A stretch of DNA of 64,000 nucleotides from Aeromicrobium sp. Root495 (GTDB lineage: Bacteria > Actinomycetota > Actinomycetes > Propionibacteriales > Nocardioidaceae). The stretch covers positions 2,279,997 to 2,343,996 of the forward strand of contig NZ_LMFJ01000001.1 of assembly GCF_001426755.1 (NCBI RefSeq). The letters run 5' to 3'. The translations under genes were made by a program, and so were the position numbers. The notes below the pieces were generated by a model, which saw only the letters and a program-made list of their open reading frames with translations, did not search any database and was not told the origin of the DNA. Positions 17,761 to 28,738 of this stretch are shown in pieces. How positions within the stretch are numbered: the stretch's first letter is position 1; each line of letters begins with the position of its first letter.

Positions 17761-19061
17761 CGCAGGAATCCTTCGTAGTTGCGCTGCTGGAGCTGGCTCT
17801 CGATCTGCTTCACCGTGTCGAGACCGACGCCGACGATGATGAGGATCGTGGTTCCGCCGAACGGGAAGTTCTGGTTGGCGTTGAGCAACGCCACGGCGAT
17901 CATCGGGATGAGCGCGATGAGACCGAGGTACAGCGCGCCCGGAGCGGTGATGCGGCTCAGGACGTACGCGAGGTAGTCCTGAGTGGGCCGGCCCGCCCGG
18001 ATGCCGGGGATGAAGCCGCCGTACTTCTTCATGTTGTCGGCGACCTCCTCCGGGTTGAAGGTGATGGCCACGTAGAAGTACGTGAAGAACACGACCAGCG
18101 CGAAGAACGTGATCATGTAGTACGGGTGGTCGCCCTTGACGAAGTGCGTCTGGATCCACGCCGAGAACTGCGACTCGGGCTGGAACTGCGAGTACAGCGC
18201 AGGCAGGTACAGCAGGCTCGAGGCGAAGATGACCGGGATGATGCCGGCCTGGTTGACCTTGAGCGGGATGTACGTGGACGAGCCGCCGAACATGCGGCGT
18301 CCCACCATCCGCTTGGCGTACTGCACCGGGATGCGGCGCTGGGCCTGCTCCATGAAGATGACGCCGACGACGACCACGAGGCCGATCATCAGGACGATGA
18401 GGAACGTCGTCCAGCCCTTCTGCTGCTTGATGAGCCACATGGCGCCGGGGAAGGTGGCGACGACCTGCGTGAAGATCAGGATCGACATGCCGTTGCCGAT
18501 GCCCCGGTCGGTGATGAGCTCGCCGAGCCACATGATCACGGCCGTGCCGGCCACCATGGTGAGCACGATGAGCAGGAAGGACAGGATGCTGTCGTTGTCG
18601 TAGAGCAGCTCACCCGAGGTCTGGCCGCCGAAGAGGTTGCCGGAGCGGGCGAGGGCCACGATGCCCGAGGCCTGCAGGATGGCGAGGCCGAGCGTGAGGT
18701 ACCGGGTGTACTGCGTGATCTTGGCCTGTCCGGCCTGACCCTCCTTCTTGAGGGCCTCCAGACGAGGGATGACGACCACGAGGAGCTGCAGGATGATGCT
18801 CGCGGTGATGTACGGCATGATGCCGAGCGCGAAGACCGTCAGCTGGAGCAGCGCGCCACCGGAGAAGACGTTGATGAGGGCGAACAGGCTGGCGTTGTCG
18901 CCCGTGGAGGCGGCCTCGACGCTGTTGCGCACGTTCTCGACGTTGATGCCCGGGGCCGGCAGCGTGGAGCCGAGCCGGAACAGGACGACGATGGCCAGCA
19001 CGAACAGGAGCTTGCGCCGCAGGTCAGGTGTTCTGAACGCGTTGGCGAAGGCGCTGAGCAC
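17757..19061 (-). CDS. secY: Preprotein translocase subunit SecY
   Basis: A 434-residue channel subunit of the Sec translocon, with ten predicted transmembrane helices. It forms the protein-conducting pore with SecE and SecG. Recognisable features are the N-terminal amphipathic start and first helix with LFRLGSTLPAPG, the plug region after it, and the QRRIPVQYAKR block in the C4-C5 region. It follows rplO after a 171-base gap that contains a hairpin and is coupled to adk and map downstream. Confidence 0.98.
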   Translation of the reverse strand: MLSAFANAFRTPDLRRKLLFVLAIVVLFRLGSTLPAPGINVENVRNSVEAASTGDNASLFALINVFSGGALLQLTVFALGIMPYITASIILQLLVVVIPRLEALKKEGQAGQAKITQYTRYLTLGLAILQASGIVALARSGNLFGGQTSGELLYDNDSILSFLLIVLTMVAGTAVIMWLGELITDRGIGNGMSILIFTQVVATFPGAMWLIKQQKGWTTFLIVLMIGLVVVVGVIFMEQAQRRIPVQYAKRMVGRRMFGGSSTYIPLKVNQAGIIPVIFASSLLYLPALYSQFQPESQFSAWIQTHFVKGDHPYYMITFFALVVFFTYFYVAITFNPEEVADNMKKYGGFIPGIRAGRPTQDYLAYVLSRITAPGALYLGLIALIPMIAVALLNANQNFPFGGTTILIIVGVGLDTVKQIESQLQQRNYEGFLR

Positions 19062-19177
19062 GATCGATCCTCCTCGGTCTGGGGCTCTGGAGGAGCCCCG
19101 GCGACTCTAACAGTCAGTTCTTGCATGGATGCGGTTGCGTCCGGGTTGGGACTCCCCCGCCGGGGCCGTGAACCACG

Positions 19178-19221
19178 ACGTGGCGCCCCACCCACCGCAC
19201 TGGTGGTTGAGACGCCACGTC
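19178..19221 (-). terminator. Hairpin between rplO and secY (possible attenuator)
   Basis: Nine-base arms (19178-19186 with 19213-19221) enclose CCACC/GGTGG inner pairing. The overlapping segment AACCAC at 19171 can instead pair with GTGGTT at 19203-19208, so two alternative folds exist. It lies 12 bases past the rplO stop and could end or dampen readthrough into secY. Confidence 0.4.
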
Positions 19222-19232
19222 CCGGCTGGAGC

Positions 19233-19673
19233 TCAGAGCTCCGTGACGCTTCCGCCGGCTGCCTCGATCTTGGTGCGAGCCGAGCCGGAGAACTTGTGAG
19301 CGGTGACCTGGACGGCCACGCCCAGGTCGCCCTCGCCGAGGACCTTGACGAGCTGGCCCTTGCGGACCGCACCGTTGGCGACGAGCGACTCGACGTCGAC
19401 GACACCACCCTCGGGGTAGAGAGCGCCGATGCGCTCGACGTTGACGACCTGGTACTCCTCGCGGAACGGGTTCTTGAACCCCTTCAGCTTGGGCAGGCGC
19501 ATGTGGAGGGGGACCTGTCCACCCTCGAAGCCCTGGGACACCTGGTAGCGGGCCTTGGTGCCCTTGGTGCCTCGTCCGGCCGTCTTGCCCTTGGAGCCCT
19601 CACCGCGACCCACACGGGTCTTGGCAGTCTTGGCTCCCGGGGCGGGGCGCAGGTGATGCAGCTTGAGCGCCAT
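19233..19673 (-). CDS. rplO: 50S ribosomal protein L15
   Basis: A 146-residue late-assembly large-subunit protein. The start has the glycine-rich RNA-binding extension ([17 protein letters not shown]) and the core includes [20 protein letters not shown] use ATG 19673, one base after the rpmD stop with AAGGAGG nine bases before it. A TTG three codons earlier is possible but less likely. It ends the spc ribosomal run before secY. Confidence 0.97.
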   Translation of the reverse strand: MALKLHHLRPAPGAKTAKTRVGRGEGSKGKTAGRGTKGTKARYQVSQGFEGGQVPLHMRLPKLKGFKNPFREEYQVVNVERIGALYPEGGVVDVESLVANGAVRKGQLVKVLGEGDLGVAVQVTAHKFSGSARTKIEAAGGSVTEL

Positions 19674-19674
19674 G

Positions 19675-19857
19675 TCAGTCAACCTCCTTGAAGGTCACGA
19701 GGTGCGGGATGGTCTCGGCCATGCCACGGATCTCGGGACGGTCTTCCTTGACGACGGTGTCGCCGATGCGCTTCAGACCGAGCGAACGCAGCGTGTTGCG
19801 CTGGTTCTGCTTGCGGCCGATGCCGGAACGGATCTGGGTGATCTCGAGCTTGGCCAT
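19675..19857 (-). CDS. rpmD: 50S ribosomal protein L30
   Basis: A 60-residue single-domain ribosomal protein ([19 protein letters not shown], then [12 protein letters not shown]), the bacterial short form. The ATG at 19857 overlaps the rpsE stop (TGATG); a GTG immediately before it would add one residue. It is coupled to rpsE and rplO. Confidence 0.96.
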   Translation of the reverse strand: MAKLEITQIRSGIGRKQNQRNTLRSLGLKRIGDTVVKEDRPEIRGMAETIPHLVTFKEVD

Positions 19858-20474
19858 CACACACCCGCCTCGGCGGTCGCGTTCTGCGCCTCCTTGATGC
19901 CCTCGGCCGCAGCCTTGAGCATGGCGGCGGGGGCGATGTCCTCGACGCGCAGGCCGCGGCGCGCGGCCACTGCCTCCGGCGACTCGAGGGAGCGCAGGGC
20001 CTCCACCGTCGCGTGGACGATGTTGATGGCGTTCGACGAGCCGAGCGACTTGCTCAGGACGTCGTGGATGCCGGCAGCCTCGAGCACGGCGCGGACCGGG
20101 CCACCGGCGATGACGCCGGTACCGGGGGACGCGGGGCGCAGGAAGACGACGCCGGCCGCCTTCTCACCCGTGACGGGGTGCGGGATGGTGCCCTGGATGC
20201 GGGGCACGCGGAAGAAGCTCTTCTTGGCCTCCTCGACACCCTTGGCGATGGCCGTGGGAACTTCCTTGGCCTTGCCGTACCCGACGCCGACCTGTCCGTC
20301 ACCGTCGCCGACGATCACGAGAGCGGTGAAGCTGAAGCGACGACCACCCTTGACCACCTTGGCGACACGGTTGATCGTGACGACCTTCTCGATGTAGTTG
20401 GACTTGTCGCCGCCGCGGTCGTTGCCCCGGCCGCCACGACGATCGCCGCCTCCGCGACGCTGCTGGCCGCTCAT
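19857..20474 (-). CDS. rpsE: 30S ribosomal protein S5
   Basis: A 205-residue small-subunit protein involved in decoding accuracy and mRNA unwinding at the entry tunnel. A glycine/arginine-rich leader ([17 protein letters not shown]) precedes the double-stranded RNA-binding domain (about 25-90, [15 protein letters not shown]) and the C-terminal S5 domain (about 100-175, [19 protein letters not shown]). The start is ATG 20474; the long upstream frame overlaps rplR in another frame and is not coding. Confidence 0.97.
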   Translation of the reverse strand: MSGQQRRGGGDRRGGRGNDRGGDKSNYIEKVVTINRVAKVVKGGRRFSFTALVIVGDGDGQVGVGYGKAKEVPTAIAKGVEEAKKSFFRVPRIQGTIPHPVTGEKAAGVVFLRPASPGTGVIAGGPVRAVLEAAGIHDVLSKSLGSSNAINIVHATVEALRSLESPEAVAARRGLRVEDIAPAAMLKAAAEGIKEAQNATAEAGV

Positions 20475-20514
20475 GCGACACTCCCCATCTTGGTGTTGAC
20501 GTAGTTGTTGGTCA

Positions 20515-20898
20515 TCAGAACTCCAGTCCGCCCTCGCGGGCGCCGTCGGCGAGGGCTGCGATGCGTCCGGCGTAGCGGTTGCCCGCACGGTCGAACACGA
20601 CAGCCTCGATGCCCGCGGCCTTGGCACGGTCGGCGACGAGTGCGCCGACCTGCTTGGCCTTGGCGGTCTTGTCGCCACCGTCGGCACGCAGGTCCGCCTC
20701 CATCGTCGAGGCCGACACCAGGGTGCGGCCCTCCAGGTCGTTCACGACCTGGGCGACGATGTGCTTGCTCGAGCGGGTGACCACGAGACGCGGACGCTCG
20801 GCGGAGCCGTAGAGCTTCTTGCGGCCACGGATCTGACGGCGAGCACGCGACGCCTGACGCGCAGCGGTGCCCTTCGTGTGCTTGATCGAGATCGCCAT
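20515..20898 (-). CDS. rplR: 50S ribosomal protein L18
   Basis: A 127-residue protein that binds 5S rRNA together with L5 and helps place it in the central protuberance. Conserved blocks are [17 protein letters not shown] and [23 protein letters not shown]. It starts two bases after the rplF stop. Confidence 0.97.
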   Translation of the reverse strand: MAISIKHTKGTAARQASRARRQIRGRKKLYGSAERPRLVVTRSSKHIVAQVVNDLEGRTLVSASTMEADLRADGGDKTAKAKQVGALVADRAKAAGIEAVVFDRAGNRYAGRIAALADGAREGGLEF

Positions 20899-20900
20899 GG

Positions 20901-21443
20901 TTACTTACCAGCCTTTCCGGCCTTGCGCAGGACGCGCTCGCCGGCGTAGCGCACGCCCTTGCCCTTGTAGGGCTCGGGCTTGCGGATCTTGCGGATGTTG
21001 GCAGCCACCTCGCCGACCTTCTGCTTGTCGATGCCGATGACCGCGAACTTCGTCGCGGACTCGACGGCGAACGTGATGCCCTCGGGGGCATCGAAGGGGA
21101 CCGGGTGGCTGAAGCCCAGGTTGAGCTCGATCGCGTTGGGGCCCTTGGCCAGCACGCGGTAGCCGACGCCCACGATCTCGAGCTTCTTCTCATAGCCCTC
21201 GGTGACACCGATGACCATGTTGTTGATGAGCGTGCGGCTCAGGCCGTGCAGGGCCTTGCTGCGACGCTCCTCGTCGGGACGCTTGACCTCGAGGACGCCG
21301 TCCTCACCGCGCTCGACGGTGATGGGCTCGGCGACCGTGTGGCTGAGCTGACCCTTGGGGCCCTTGACGCTGACGTCCTGGCCCTCGATGGTGACCTCGA
21401 CGCCGGACGGAACGGCGACGGGAAGCTTGCCGATGCGAGACAT
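20901..21443 (-). CDS. rplF: 50S ribosomal protein L6
   Basis: A 180-residue protein made of two duplicated L6 folds that sits near the factor-binding site at the base of the L7/L12 stalk. It begins [17 protein letters not shown] and ends with the conserved basic stretch [18 protein letters not shown]. It is a standard member of the spc run between rpsH and rplR. Confidence 0.98.
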   Translation of the reverse strand: MSRIGKLPVAVPSGVEVTIEGQDVSVKGPKGQLSHTVAEPITVERGEDGVLEVKRPDEERRSKALHGLSRTLINNMVIGVTEGYEKKLEIVGVGYRVLAKGPNAIELNLGFSHPVPFDAPEGITFAVESATKFAVIGIDKQKVGEVAANIRKIRKPEPYKGKGVRYAGERVLRKAGKAGK

Positions 21444-21461
21444 GTCTTCTCCCCTCCGCTC

Positions 21462-21869
21462 TTACCAGACGTAGGCGAGGACTTCCCCACCTACGCCCTT
21501 CGTGTTGGCCTGACGGTCCGTCAGGAGGCCCTGGCTCGTCGAGATGATCGCGACGCCGAGGCCGCCGAGCACCTTGGGCAGGTTGGTGGACTTGGCGTAG
21601 ACGCGCAGCCCGGGCTTGCTGATGCGGCGGATGCCGGCGATCGAGCGCTCGCGGGAGGGGCCGTACTTGAGCGTGACGGTCAGCGTCTTGCCGACCTCGC
21701 CCTCAGCGGGCTCGGCCACGGAGAAGTCCGTGATGTAGCCCTCCTGCTTCAGCAGGGTGACAACACCCTCCTTGAGCTTGCTGTAGGGCGCGTCCACGCT
21801 GTCGTGGTACGCCTGGTTGCCGTTGCGGATCCGCGTGAGCAGATCCGCGACCGGGTCAGTCATCGTCAT
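21462..21869 (-). CDS. rpsH: 30S ribosomal protein S8
   Basis: A 135-residue central-domain protein of 16S rRNA; in E. coli it represses the spc operon. It begins [19 protein letters not shown], the usual actinobacterial start, and ends with the [20 protein letters not shown] block. ATG 21869 is used; a second ATG two codons later is the alternative. A 96-base gap separates it from rpsZ. Confidence 0.97.
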   Translation of the reverse strand: MTMTDPVADLLTRIRNGNQAYHDSVDAPYSKLKEGVVTLLKQEGYITDFSVAEPAEGEVGKTLTVTLKYGPSRERSIAGIRRISKPGLRVYAKSTNLPKVLGGLGVAIISTSQGLLTDRQANTKGVGGEVLAYVW

Positions 21870-21965
21870 GTGATGTGTTCCGTTTCTCGCCGTGGTTTCC
21901 CTGCTCGTGCTCCCAGCCGGGGCTGGGGGTCGGAGCGGACCTTCGACGCCTATGGGGGTGGTGGA

Positions 21966-22151
21966 TTACCAGCTGCTCTTGGTGATGCCGGGGAGCTCGC
22001 CGCGGTGTGCCATCTCGCGGAAGCAGATACGGCACAGGCCGAACTTCCGGTAGACGGCCTGCGAGCGGCCGCACCGCTGGCAGCGCGTGTAGCCGCGGAC
22101 GGCGAACTTCGGCTTGCGAGCCGCCTTGATCTTCAGACCGGTCTTCGCCAT
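21966..22151 (-). CDS. rpsZ: 30S ribosomal protein S14, zinc-binding type Z
   Basis: A 61-residue S14 with zinc ligands CQRC (residues 24-27) and CRIC (40-43), so it is the zinc-dependent form. Many actinobacteria also keep a zinc-free rpsN elsewhere for zinc starvation; none is in this window. It starts one base after the rplE stop. Confidence 0.97.
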   Translation of the reverse strand: MAKTGLKIKAARKPKFAVRGYTRCQRCGRSQAVYRKFGLCRICFREMAHRGELPGITKSSW

Positions 22152-22152
22152 G

Positions 22153-22713
22153 TCAGTTCTCCTTGTACGGGAAGCCGAGCAGCTTGAGCAGCGCGCGACC
22201 CTCGTCGTCGTTCGTGGCCGTCGTGACGACGGTGATGTCCATGCCGCGGGACCGATCGATCTTGTCCTGGTCGATCTCGTGGAACATGACCTGCTCGGTG
22301 AGACCGAAGGTGTAGTTGCCACGGCCGTCGAACTGCCGCGGGCTCAGGCCACGGAAGTCACGGATACGCGGGAGCGCGAGCGTCAGGAGACGGTCGAGGA
22401 ACTCCCACATGCGGTCGCCCCGCAGCGTGACGTGCGCGCCGATCGGCATGCCCTCACGCAGCTTGAACTGGGCGATGGACTTGCGGGCCTTGGTGACCTG
22501 CGGCTTCTGACCCGTGATGGCGGTGAGGTCGCGCAGGGCGCCCTCGATCAGCTTGCCGTCACGAGCGGCCTCGCCGACGCCCATGTTGACGACGATCTTG
22601 GTGAGGCCGGGGACCTGCATGACGTTGGCGTACTCGAACTGCTCGCGCAGCGCGGGTGCGATCTCGTCCTGGTACCGGGCCTTGAGCCGCGGTGCGGTGG
22701 AGACGTCGCTCAT
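22153..22713 (-). CDS. rplE: 50S ribosomal protein L5
   Basis: A 186-residue 5S rRNA-binding protein that contacts P-site tRNA and the small-subunit head. Conserved blocks include [32 protein letters not shown] and the end [17 protein letters not shown] 22713 is used; upstream in-frame sequence is antisense-like. It is one base downstream of the rplX stop. Confidence 0.98.
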   Translation of the reverse strand: MSDVSTAPRLKARYQDEIAPALREQFEYANVMQVPGLTKIVVNMGVGEAARDGKLIEGALRDLTAITGQKPQVTKARKSIAQFKLREGMPIGAHVTLRGDRMWEFLDRLLTLALPRIRDFRGLSPRQFDGRGNYTFGLTEQVMFHEIDQDKIDRSRGMDITVVTTATNDDEGRALLKLLGFPYKEN

Positions 22714-22714
22714 G

Positions 22715-23086
22715 TCAGATCTCCTTTCCGGTCTTGGTGGAGACGCGCACGCTGCGGTGCGCTGCGTAGGAGGAACCGTCGGGACGGTTCTTGGTGACCT
22801 CGTCACGGCGGAAGCCGATGCGCGAGGTGGTCTTGTCACCGTCGGCGTCGACGACGAGCATGACGTTGGAGATGTGGATGGGGGCCTCGCGGGTGATGAT
22901 GCCGCCCGTGCCCTCGCCGCCGGCCTGCGCCGACTTGGTGTGCCGCTTGATGCGGTTCACGCCCTCGACGATGACGCGGTCCTGCTCGGTGAGGACGTCG
23001 ATGACCTTGCCCTCGACGCCCTTGTCGGCACCAGCGATGACCTTGACCTGGTCACCCTTCTTGATGTTGACGATCTTCTTCGCCAT
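22715..23086 (-). CDS. rplX: 50S ribosomal protein L24
   Basis: A 123-residue assembly-initiator protein with the KOW motif ([21 protein letters not shown], residues about 8-28) that binds the 5' end of 23S rRNA. The start is taken as ATG 23086, two bases past the rplN stop, with GGAGG ten bases upstream. A GTG two codons earlier overlapping the rplN stop is also possible. Confidence 0.97.
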   Translation of the reverse strand: MAKKIVNIKKGDQVKVIAGADKGVEGKVIDVLTEQDRVIVEGVNRIKRHTKSAQAGGEGTGGIITREAPIHISNVMLVVDADGDKTTSRIGFRRDEVTKNRPDGSSYAAHRSVRVSTKTGKEI

Positions 23087-23088
23087 GT

Positions 23089-23457
23089 TCACAGCACCTC
23101 CGGCGCGAGCGAGATGATCCGCATGAACTTCTTGTCGCGCAGCTCGCGGCCCACGGGGCCGAAGATGCGCGTTCCACGCGGGTCGCCGTCAGCCTTGAGG
23201 ATGACAGCGGCGTTCTCGTCGAACTTGATGTACGAGCCGTCCGGACGACGGCGCTCCTTGACGGTGCGCACGACGACCGCCTTGACGACGTCGCCCTTCT
23301 TGACGTTGCCTCCGGGGATGGCGTCCTTCACGGTGGCGACGATCGTGTCGCCGATCCCCGCGTAGCGCCGTCCCGAGCCGCCGAGCACACGGATGCAGAG
23401 AATCTCCTTGGCACCCGTGTTGTCGGCGATCTTGAGTCGCGACTCCTGCTGAATCAT
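23089..23457 (-). CDS. rplN: 50S ribosomal protein L14
   Basis: A 122-residue beta-barrel protein at the subunit interface, starting [18 protein letters not shown] and ending IISLAPEVL. The length and motifs are standard. It follows rpsQ by seven bases. Confidence 0.98.
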   Translation of the reverse strand: MIQQESRLKIADNTGAKEILCIRVLGGSGRRYAGIGDTIVATVKDAIPGGNVKKGDVVKAVVVRTVKERRRPDGSYIKFDENAAVILKADGDPRGTRIFGPVGRELRDKKFMRIISLAPEVL

Positions 23458-23464
23458 TGGTCTC

Positions 23465-23743
23465 TCACTTCGCCTTCTCGAGAACCTCGACCAGGCGCCA
23501 GCGCTTCGTGGCTGACAGCGGTCGGGTCTCCATGATCAGGACGCGGTCGCCGGTGCCGGCCTCGTTCTGCTCGTCGTGGGCCTGGAGCTTCACGTTGCGA
23601 CGCAGGACCTTGCCGTAGCGGCCGTGCTTGACACGGTCCTCGACGTTGACCACGACGGTCTTGTCCATCTTGTCGCTCACGACGAGGCCCTCACGGACCT
23701 TGCGCGCGGTACGTTCCGTCACGTTCTCTTCCTTCTCGCTCAT
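23465..23743 (-). CDS. rpsQ: 30S ribosomal protein S17
   Basis: A 92-residue OB-fold 16S rRNA-binding protein. It shows [19 protein letters not shown] and the C-terminal [18 protein letters not shown]. The N-terminal dozen residues are an acidic extension common in actinobacteria. The ATG overlaps the rpmC stop by four bases, so the two are translationally coupled. Confidence 0.97.
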   Translation of the reverse strand: MSEKEENVTERTARKVREGLVVSDKMDKTVVVNVEDRVKHGRYGKVLRRNVKLQAHDEQNEAGTGDRVLIMETRPLSATKRWRLVEVLEKAK

Positions 23744-23961
23744 GCGTCCGCCTCGACGATCCCGAGCTCGCGCTCACGGAGGACCGTGTAGATGCGAGCG
23801 ATCTCGCGGCGGACCGTCTTCAGACGGGCCGTGTTGTCGAGCTGTCCGGTCGCGTTCTGGAAACGCAGGTTGAACAGCTCTTCCTTGGCCTCGCGCAGCT
23901 TCTCCTCGAGCGCCTCGGCGCCCAGTCCTCGCAGCTCTGCGGCAGTTTCAGTGGCAGCCAT
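23740..23961 (-). CDS. rpmC: 50S ribosomal protein L29
   Basis: A 73-residue helical-hairpin protein at the polypeptide exit site, near where chaperones dock. Blocks: [20 protein letters not shown] and the helix with [16 protein letters not shown]. It starts two bases after the rplP stop and overlaps rpsQ. Confidence 0.96.
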   Translation of the reverse strand: MAATETAAELRGLGAEALEEKLREAKEELFNLRFQNATGQLDNTARLKTVRREIARIYTVLRERELGIVEADA

Positions 23962-23963
23962 GA

Positions 23964-24386
23964 TCAGATGCCCCCCTCAGTCTCGCGCGAGATGAAGCGC
24001 GCCTTCATGGGCAGCTTGTGGATCGCGAGGCGCATGGCCTCGCGGGCCACCTCCTCGGTCACACCGGACAGCTCGAACATGACGCGTCCGGGCTTGACGT
24101 TGGCGACCCACCACTCGGGCGAGCCCTTGCCTGAACCCATGCGGGTCTCGGCGGGCTTCTTGGTGAGGGGGCGGTCCGGGTAGATGTTGATCCAGACCTT
24201 GCCGCCACGCTTCATGTGACGCGTCATGGCGATACGAGCGGACTCGATCTGTCGGTTGGTCACGTAGTGACCCTCGACAGCCTGGAGACCGAAGTCGCCG
24301 AAGGCGAGCGTCGTGCCGCCCTTGGCCATGCCACGGCGGTTGGGGTGGTGCTGCTTGCGGTACTTGACCCTTCGCGGCATCAGCAT
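23964..24386 (-). CDS. rplP: 50S ribosomal protein L16
   Basis: A 140-residue protein near the A and P tRNA sites. It has the family signature [19 protein letters not shown] at the start and the conserved [18 protein letters not shown]. The ATG at 24386 shares a base with the rpsC stop (TGATG). A later ATG two codons in is less likely because MLxPRR is the usual beginning. Confidence 0.98.
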   Translation of the reverse strand: MLMPRRVKYRKQHHPNRRGMAKGGTTLAFGDFGLQAVEGHYVTNRQIESARIAMTRHMKRGGKVWINIYPDRPLTKKPAETRMGSGKGSPEWWVANVKPGRVMFELSGVTEEVAREAMRLAIHKLPMKARFISRETEGGI

Positions 24387-25210
24387 CAGTTCTCGCCTCC
24401 TTCGGCGGGAGCAGCAGCTGCGACGGCCTCGGCGGGCGCCTCAGCGGCAGGTGCGGTGGCCTGCTCGGCCGCGGGAGCGGCGTCGCGGGCGGGACGACGG
24501 GCGCCGTCACGGCCCCCGCGCTGGGGACGACGGGCGCCGGGAGCCGCCGCACGCTTGGCCGCCTCGGCCTCGCGCTCGGCGCGGGTGCCCGCGACCTCGC
24601 CCTTGTAGATCCAGACCTTCACGCCGATGCGGCCGAAGGTGGTCTTGGCCTCGTAGAAGCCGTAGTCGACGTCGGCGCGCAGCGTGTGCAGCGGGACGCG
24701 ACCCTCGCGGTAGAACTCCGAGCGGCTCATCTCGGCGCCACCGAGGCGGCCCGAGCACTGGATCCGGATGCCCTTGGCACCGGAACGCATCGTCGTCTGC
24801 ATGGCCTTGCGCATGGCGCGGCGGAACTGCACACGACCGCTGAGCTGCTCGGCGACACCCTGGGCGACGAGCTGGGCATCCATCTCGGGCTGCTTGACCT
24901 CGAGGATGTTGAGCTGCACCTGCTTGCCGGTGAGCTTCTCGAGGTCGCCGCGGATGCGGTCGGCCTCGGCGCCACGGCGGCCGATGACGATGCCCGGACG
25001 CGCGGTGTGGATGTCGACGCGGACGCGGTCACGCGTGCGCTCGATCTCCACGCGGCTGATGCCGGCGCGGTCCATGCCCTTGGTCAGGAGCTTGCGGATC
25101 TTGACGTCCTCACCGACGTAGCTGCTGTACAGCTTGTCCGCGTACCAGCGGCTCTTGTGATCGGTGGAGATGCCGAGTCGGAAGCCGTGCGGGTTGATCT
25201 TCTGACCCAT
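24386..25210 (-). CDS. rpsC: 30S ribosomal protein S3 with Ala/Arg-rich tail
   Basis: A 274-residue mRNA-entry protein. The KH domain (about 38-107) has [14 protein letters not shown] and the C-terminal S3 domain (about 120-207) has [21 protein letters not shown]. Beyond residue about 212 a tail of about 60 residues rich in alanine, arginine, glycine and proline replaces the shorter end of E. coli S3 (233 residues). ATG 25210 gives the family start [14 protein letters not shown]; the longer upstream frame is not coding. Confidence 0.98.
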   Translation of the reverse strand: MGQKINPHGFRLGISTDHKSRWYADKLYSSYVGEDVKIRKLLTKGMDRAGISRVEIERTRDRVRVDIHTARPGIVIGRRGAEADRIRGDLEKLTGKQVQLNILEVKQPEMDAQLVAQGVAEQLSGRVQFRRAMRKAMQTTMRSGAKGIRIQCSGRLGGAEMSRSEFYREGRVPLHTLRADVDYGFYEAKTTFGRIGVKVWIYKGEVAGTRAEREAEAAKRAAAPGARRPQRGGRDGARRPARDAAPAAEQATAPAAEAPAEAVAAAAPAEGGEN

Positions 25211-25212
25211 GT

Positions 25213-25629
25213 TCAGTTCCCGCCCTTCGCGGTGTTGGCGACCGGCTCGACGACGACGGTCAGGTGGCTGCTGCGCTTGAGGATGCGGTTGGCCGCACCC
25301 TTGGCGCGGGGGCGCCAACGCTTCATGGTCGGTCCCTCGTCGACCTGGACGGTCGTGATGACGAGGCTGCTGCGGTCGAGACCCTCGGTGACCTCGGCGT
25401 TGGACGCCGCGGAGTCGACGAGCTTGTAAAAGTTCTCGGCGACGGCCTGCGGCGCGAACTGCAGGATCGCGAGGGCTTCCTCGACGCTGCGGCCACGGAC
25501 CAGGTCGCCGACGCGGCGCGACTTCTGCGGCGTGACGCGCACGAAGCGCGCCACGGCGAAGGAGCCGGGACGGTCGCCGAGCAGGCGCTCGCGGCGCGCG
25601 CTGACGTTCTCACGGGTGGTGGCGCTCAT
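25213..25629 (-). CDS. rplV: 50S ribosomal protein L22
   Basis: A 138-residue protein whose hairpin lines the exit tunnel; the tip region ([19 protein letters not shown]) is where macrolide-resistance changes occur in other species. It starts at ATG 25629, overlapping the rpsS stop by four bases. An N-terminal extension of about 15 residues precedes the conserved core. Confidence 0.97.
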   Translation of the reverse strand: MSATTRENVSARRERLLGDRPGSFAVARFVRVTPQKSRRVGDLVRGRSVEEALAILQFAPQAVAENFYKLVDSAASNAEVTEGLDRSSLVITTVQVDEGPTMKRWRPRAKGAANRILKRSSHLTVVVEPVANTAKGGN

Positions 25630-25907
25630 CGACGCTTCGCCTTTCGATCGTCCTTCTCGTGACCACGGAAGGTGCGGGTCGGGGCGAACTCGCCCAGCTT
25701 GTGACCCACCATCGCGTCGGTGACGAACACCGGCACGTGCTTGCGGCCGTCGTGCACGGCGATCGTGTGTCCGATGAAGGACGGCAGGATCATCGAGCGA
25801 CGCGACCACGTCTTGATCACGGTGTGGGTCTCGGCGGCGTTCTGCGCGTCGACCTTCTTCTCGAGGTGCCCGTCGACGAACGGGCCCTTCTTCAAACTAC
25901 GAGGCAT
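25626..25907 (-). CDS. rpsS: 30S ribosomal protein S19
   Basis: A 93-residue head protein. It begins [19 protein letters not shown] and carries the conserved [19 protein letters not shown] and [13 protein letters not shown]. It is coupled with rplV through an ATGA overlap. Confidence 0.98.
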   Translation of the reverse strand: MPRSLKKGPFVDGHLEKKVDAQNAAETHTVIKTWSRRSMILPSFIGHTIAVHDGRKHVPVFVTDAMVGHKLGEFAPTRTFRGHEKDDRKAKRR

Positions 25908-25928
25908 ATTCTAGATTCCTTCGAGGAC

Positions 25929-26756
<828 letters not shown>

Positions 26757-26770
26757 GTCTAGTCAGTCCC

Positions 26771-27073
26771 TCAGCTCGGGCTCGAGAAGATGTCGATGCT
26801 CTGGCCGGCCGCCACGCTCACGATGGCGCGCTTGGTGTCCTTGCGCTTGCCCAGGCCATTACGCGTGCGACGCGTCTTGCCCTTGCGGTTCATCGTGTTC
26901 ACAGCGGTGACCTTGACGCCGAAGATGTTCTCGACGGCGATCTTGATCTCCGTCTTGTTGGCGTCGGGGTGCACCACGAAGGTGTACTTGTTGTCGTCGA
27001 GGAGGCTGTAGCTCTTCTCGCTCACGACCGGCGCGATCAGGATGTCGCGCGGGTCCTTCTGCAGGGTGCTCAT
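26771..27073 (-). CDS. rplW: 50S ribosomal protein L23
   Basis: A 100-residue exit-tunnel protein that docks trigger factor and SRP. Conserved parts are [18 protein letters not shown] and [15 protein letters not shown]. It overlaps the rplD stop by four bases. Confidence 0.97.
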   Translation of the reverse strand: MSTLQKDPRDILIAPVVSEKSYSLLDDNKYTFVVHPDANKTEIKIAVENIFGVKVTAVNTMNRKGKTRRTRNGLGKRKDTKRAIVSVAAGQSIDIFSSPS

Positions 27074-28056
27074 GCGCCCTCTCCTGCCTTCTCGAAGCCG
27101 GCAGCCTGCGCCGACTCCTCGGTGTCGAACCAGACCTCGGCGACCGTCTGGTCGTACCAGGGGCTGTCGGGCGTGTGGAACTTCATGGAGTCCTCGTTGC
27201 CCTTGATCTCGTGGCCCTTGGGAGCGTTGCCGCTCTTGAGCGGGGCCTTGGACCCGGGGCCGTAGGGCTGCGTCGCGGTGGCCTTGGGGGCCTCCGCGGC
27301 GGGAGCAGCCTCGACCGGAGCGGCCTCGGCCTTCTCGGCCTTGGGCGCAGCAGCCTTCTTGGCCGGGGCCTTCTTGGCTGCGGGCGCCTTCTTGGCGGCC
27401 TTGGCCGGAGCCTCGTCCGCCTCGGTGACGGCCTTGCTGAGCGCGACCGTGGCGGTGCCCTCGGCGGAGCGCGCGGCGACGAACGCGTCGAACGCGGCCT
27501 GCGTGAAGACCACGTCGTCGGCCTTGACGACGTCGTAGGTGTTCAGCTGGTCGAACGTCAGCAGGACGAGCTCGGGGATGTTGCGCAGGCTCTTGACCGT
27601 GTTGTCGTCACCGCGGTCGATGACCACGAGGATGCGACGACGGGTCGTGACCTGGGCGAGCGACTCGATGGCCGTCCGGGTGGACGGGGCCGAGCCGACG
27701 AGCGTGTCGACGACGTGCAGGCGACCCGTGCGGGCCCGGTCCGACAGGGCACCGCGCAGGGCGGCAGCCTTCATCTTCTTGGGCGTGCGCTGGTCGTAGC
27801 TGCGCGGCGTGGGGCCGTGGACGACGCCACCACCGTTGTACTGGGGTGCGCGGATGGAGCCCTGGCGGGCGCGGCCGGTGCCCTTCTGGCGGTACGGCTT
27901 CTTGCCGCCACCGCGGACCTCGCCGCGCGACTTGGTGTCGTGCGTGCCCTGGCGGGCAGCAGCGAGCTGGGCCGTGACGACCTGGTGGATCAGGGGGATG
28001 TTCGTCTGCACGTCGAAGATGTCGACGGGCAGCGCAGCATCGATGGTCTTCACCAT
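27070..28056 (-). CDS. rplD: 50S ribosomal protein L4 with extra C-terminal domain
   Basis: The first 210 or so residues are normal L4, with the tunnel loop [16 protein letters not shown] and [14 protein letters not shown]. The protein then continues to 328 residues, against about 200-220 in most bacteria. Residues about 212-263 are an Ala/Lys/Pro linker. Residues about 264-328 form a small domain, with [19 protein letters not shown], a TxAEVWF element and QAAGFEKA. I recall this motif from other bacterial proteins, where databases call it a sunset domain. The extension should project from the ribosome surface. Its role is unknown. Confidence 0.96.
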   Translation of the reverse strand: MVKTIDAALPVDIFDVQTNIPLIHQVVTAQLAAARQGTHDTKSRGEVRGGGKKPYRQKGTGRARQGSIRAPQYNGGGVVHGPTPRSYDQRTPKKMKAAALRGALSDRARTGRLHVVDTLVGSAPSTRTAIESLAQVTTRRRILVVIDRGDDNTVKSLRNIPELVLLTFDQLNTYDVVKADDVVFTQAAFDAFVAARSAEGTATVALSKAVTEADEAPAKAAKKAPAAKKAPAKKAAAPKAEKAEAAPVEAAPAAEAPKATATQPYGPGSKAPLKSGNAPKGHEIKGNEDSMKFHTPDSPWYDQTVAEVWFDTEESAQAAGFEKAGEGA

Positions 28057-28061
28057 GGTGC

Positions 28062-28721
28062 TCAGGCTCCCTTCTTGGAAGCGCTACGGACGACCACGAG
28101 GGCGCCCTTAGGGCCGGGGACGGCGCCCTTGACGAGGATGACTCCCTTGTCGAGGTCGACGGCGTGGACACGGACGTTCTGGGTGGTGACGGTCTCAGCA
28201 CCCATGTGGCCTGCCATGCGCAGACCCTTGAAGACGCGACCCGGGGTGGCGCAGCCACCGATCGAGCCGGGCTTGCGGTGGTTGCGGTGGGCGCCGTGCG
28301 AGGCGCCGACGCCGGCGAAGCCGTGACGCTTCATGACGCCGGCGAAGCCCTTGCCCTTGCTGGTCGCAGTGACGTCGACGATGTCGCCGGCGGCGAAGAT
28401 GTCGGGCGAGATCTCCTGGCCGAGCGTGAAGTCGGCGACGGCCTCGGTGCGGATCTCCACGACGTGACGACGCGGCGTGGTGCCGGCCTTCGCGAAGTGA
28501 CCCGTCTGGGGCTTGTTGACCTTGCGGCCCTCGATCTCGCCGAAGCCGATCTGGACGGCGCTGTAGCCGTCGGTCTCACGCGTGCGGATCTGCGTGACGA
28601 CGTTGGTGCCGGCCGCCAGGACGGTGACGGGGACGATCTTGCCGTCCGCGTCCCAGACCTGGGTCATGCCGAGCTTGCGACCGAGGAGGCCGCGCGTGGT
28701 GGCGTTGGTGACGGTGCTCAT
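28062..28721 (-). CDS. rplC: 50S ribosomal protein L3
   Basis: A 219-residue assembly initiator with a long loop reaching the peptidyl-transferase centre ([15 protein letters not shown]). It begins with the actinobacterial leader [21 protein letters not shown]. Five bases separate it from rplD. Confidence 0.98.
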   Translation of the reverse strand: MSTVTNATTRGLLGRKLGMTQVWDADGKIVPVTVLAAGTNVVTQIRTRETDGYSAVQIGFGEIEGRKVNKPQTGHFAKAGTTPRRHVVEIRTEAVADFTLGQEISPDIFAAGDIVDVTATSKGKGFAGVMKRHGFAGVGASHGAHRNHRKPGSIGGCATPGRVFKGLRMAGHMGAETVTTQNVRVHAVDLDKGVILVKGAVPGPKGALVVVRSASKKGA

Positions 28722-28738
28722 GCTGCGGGACTCCTCTC

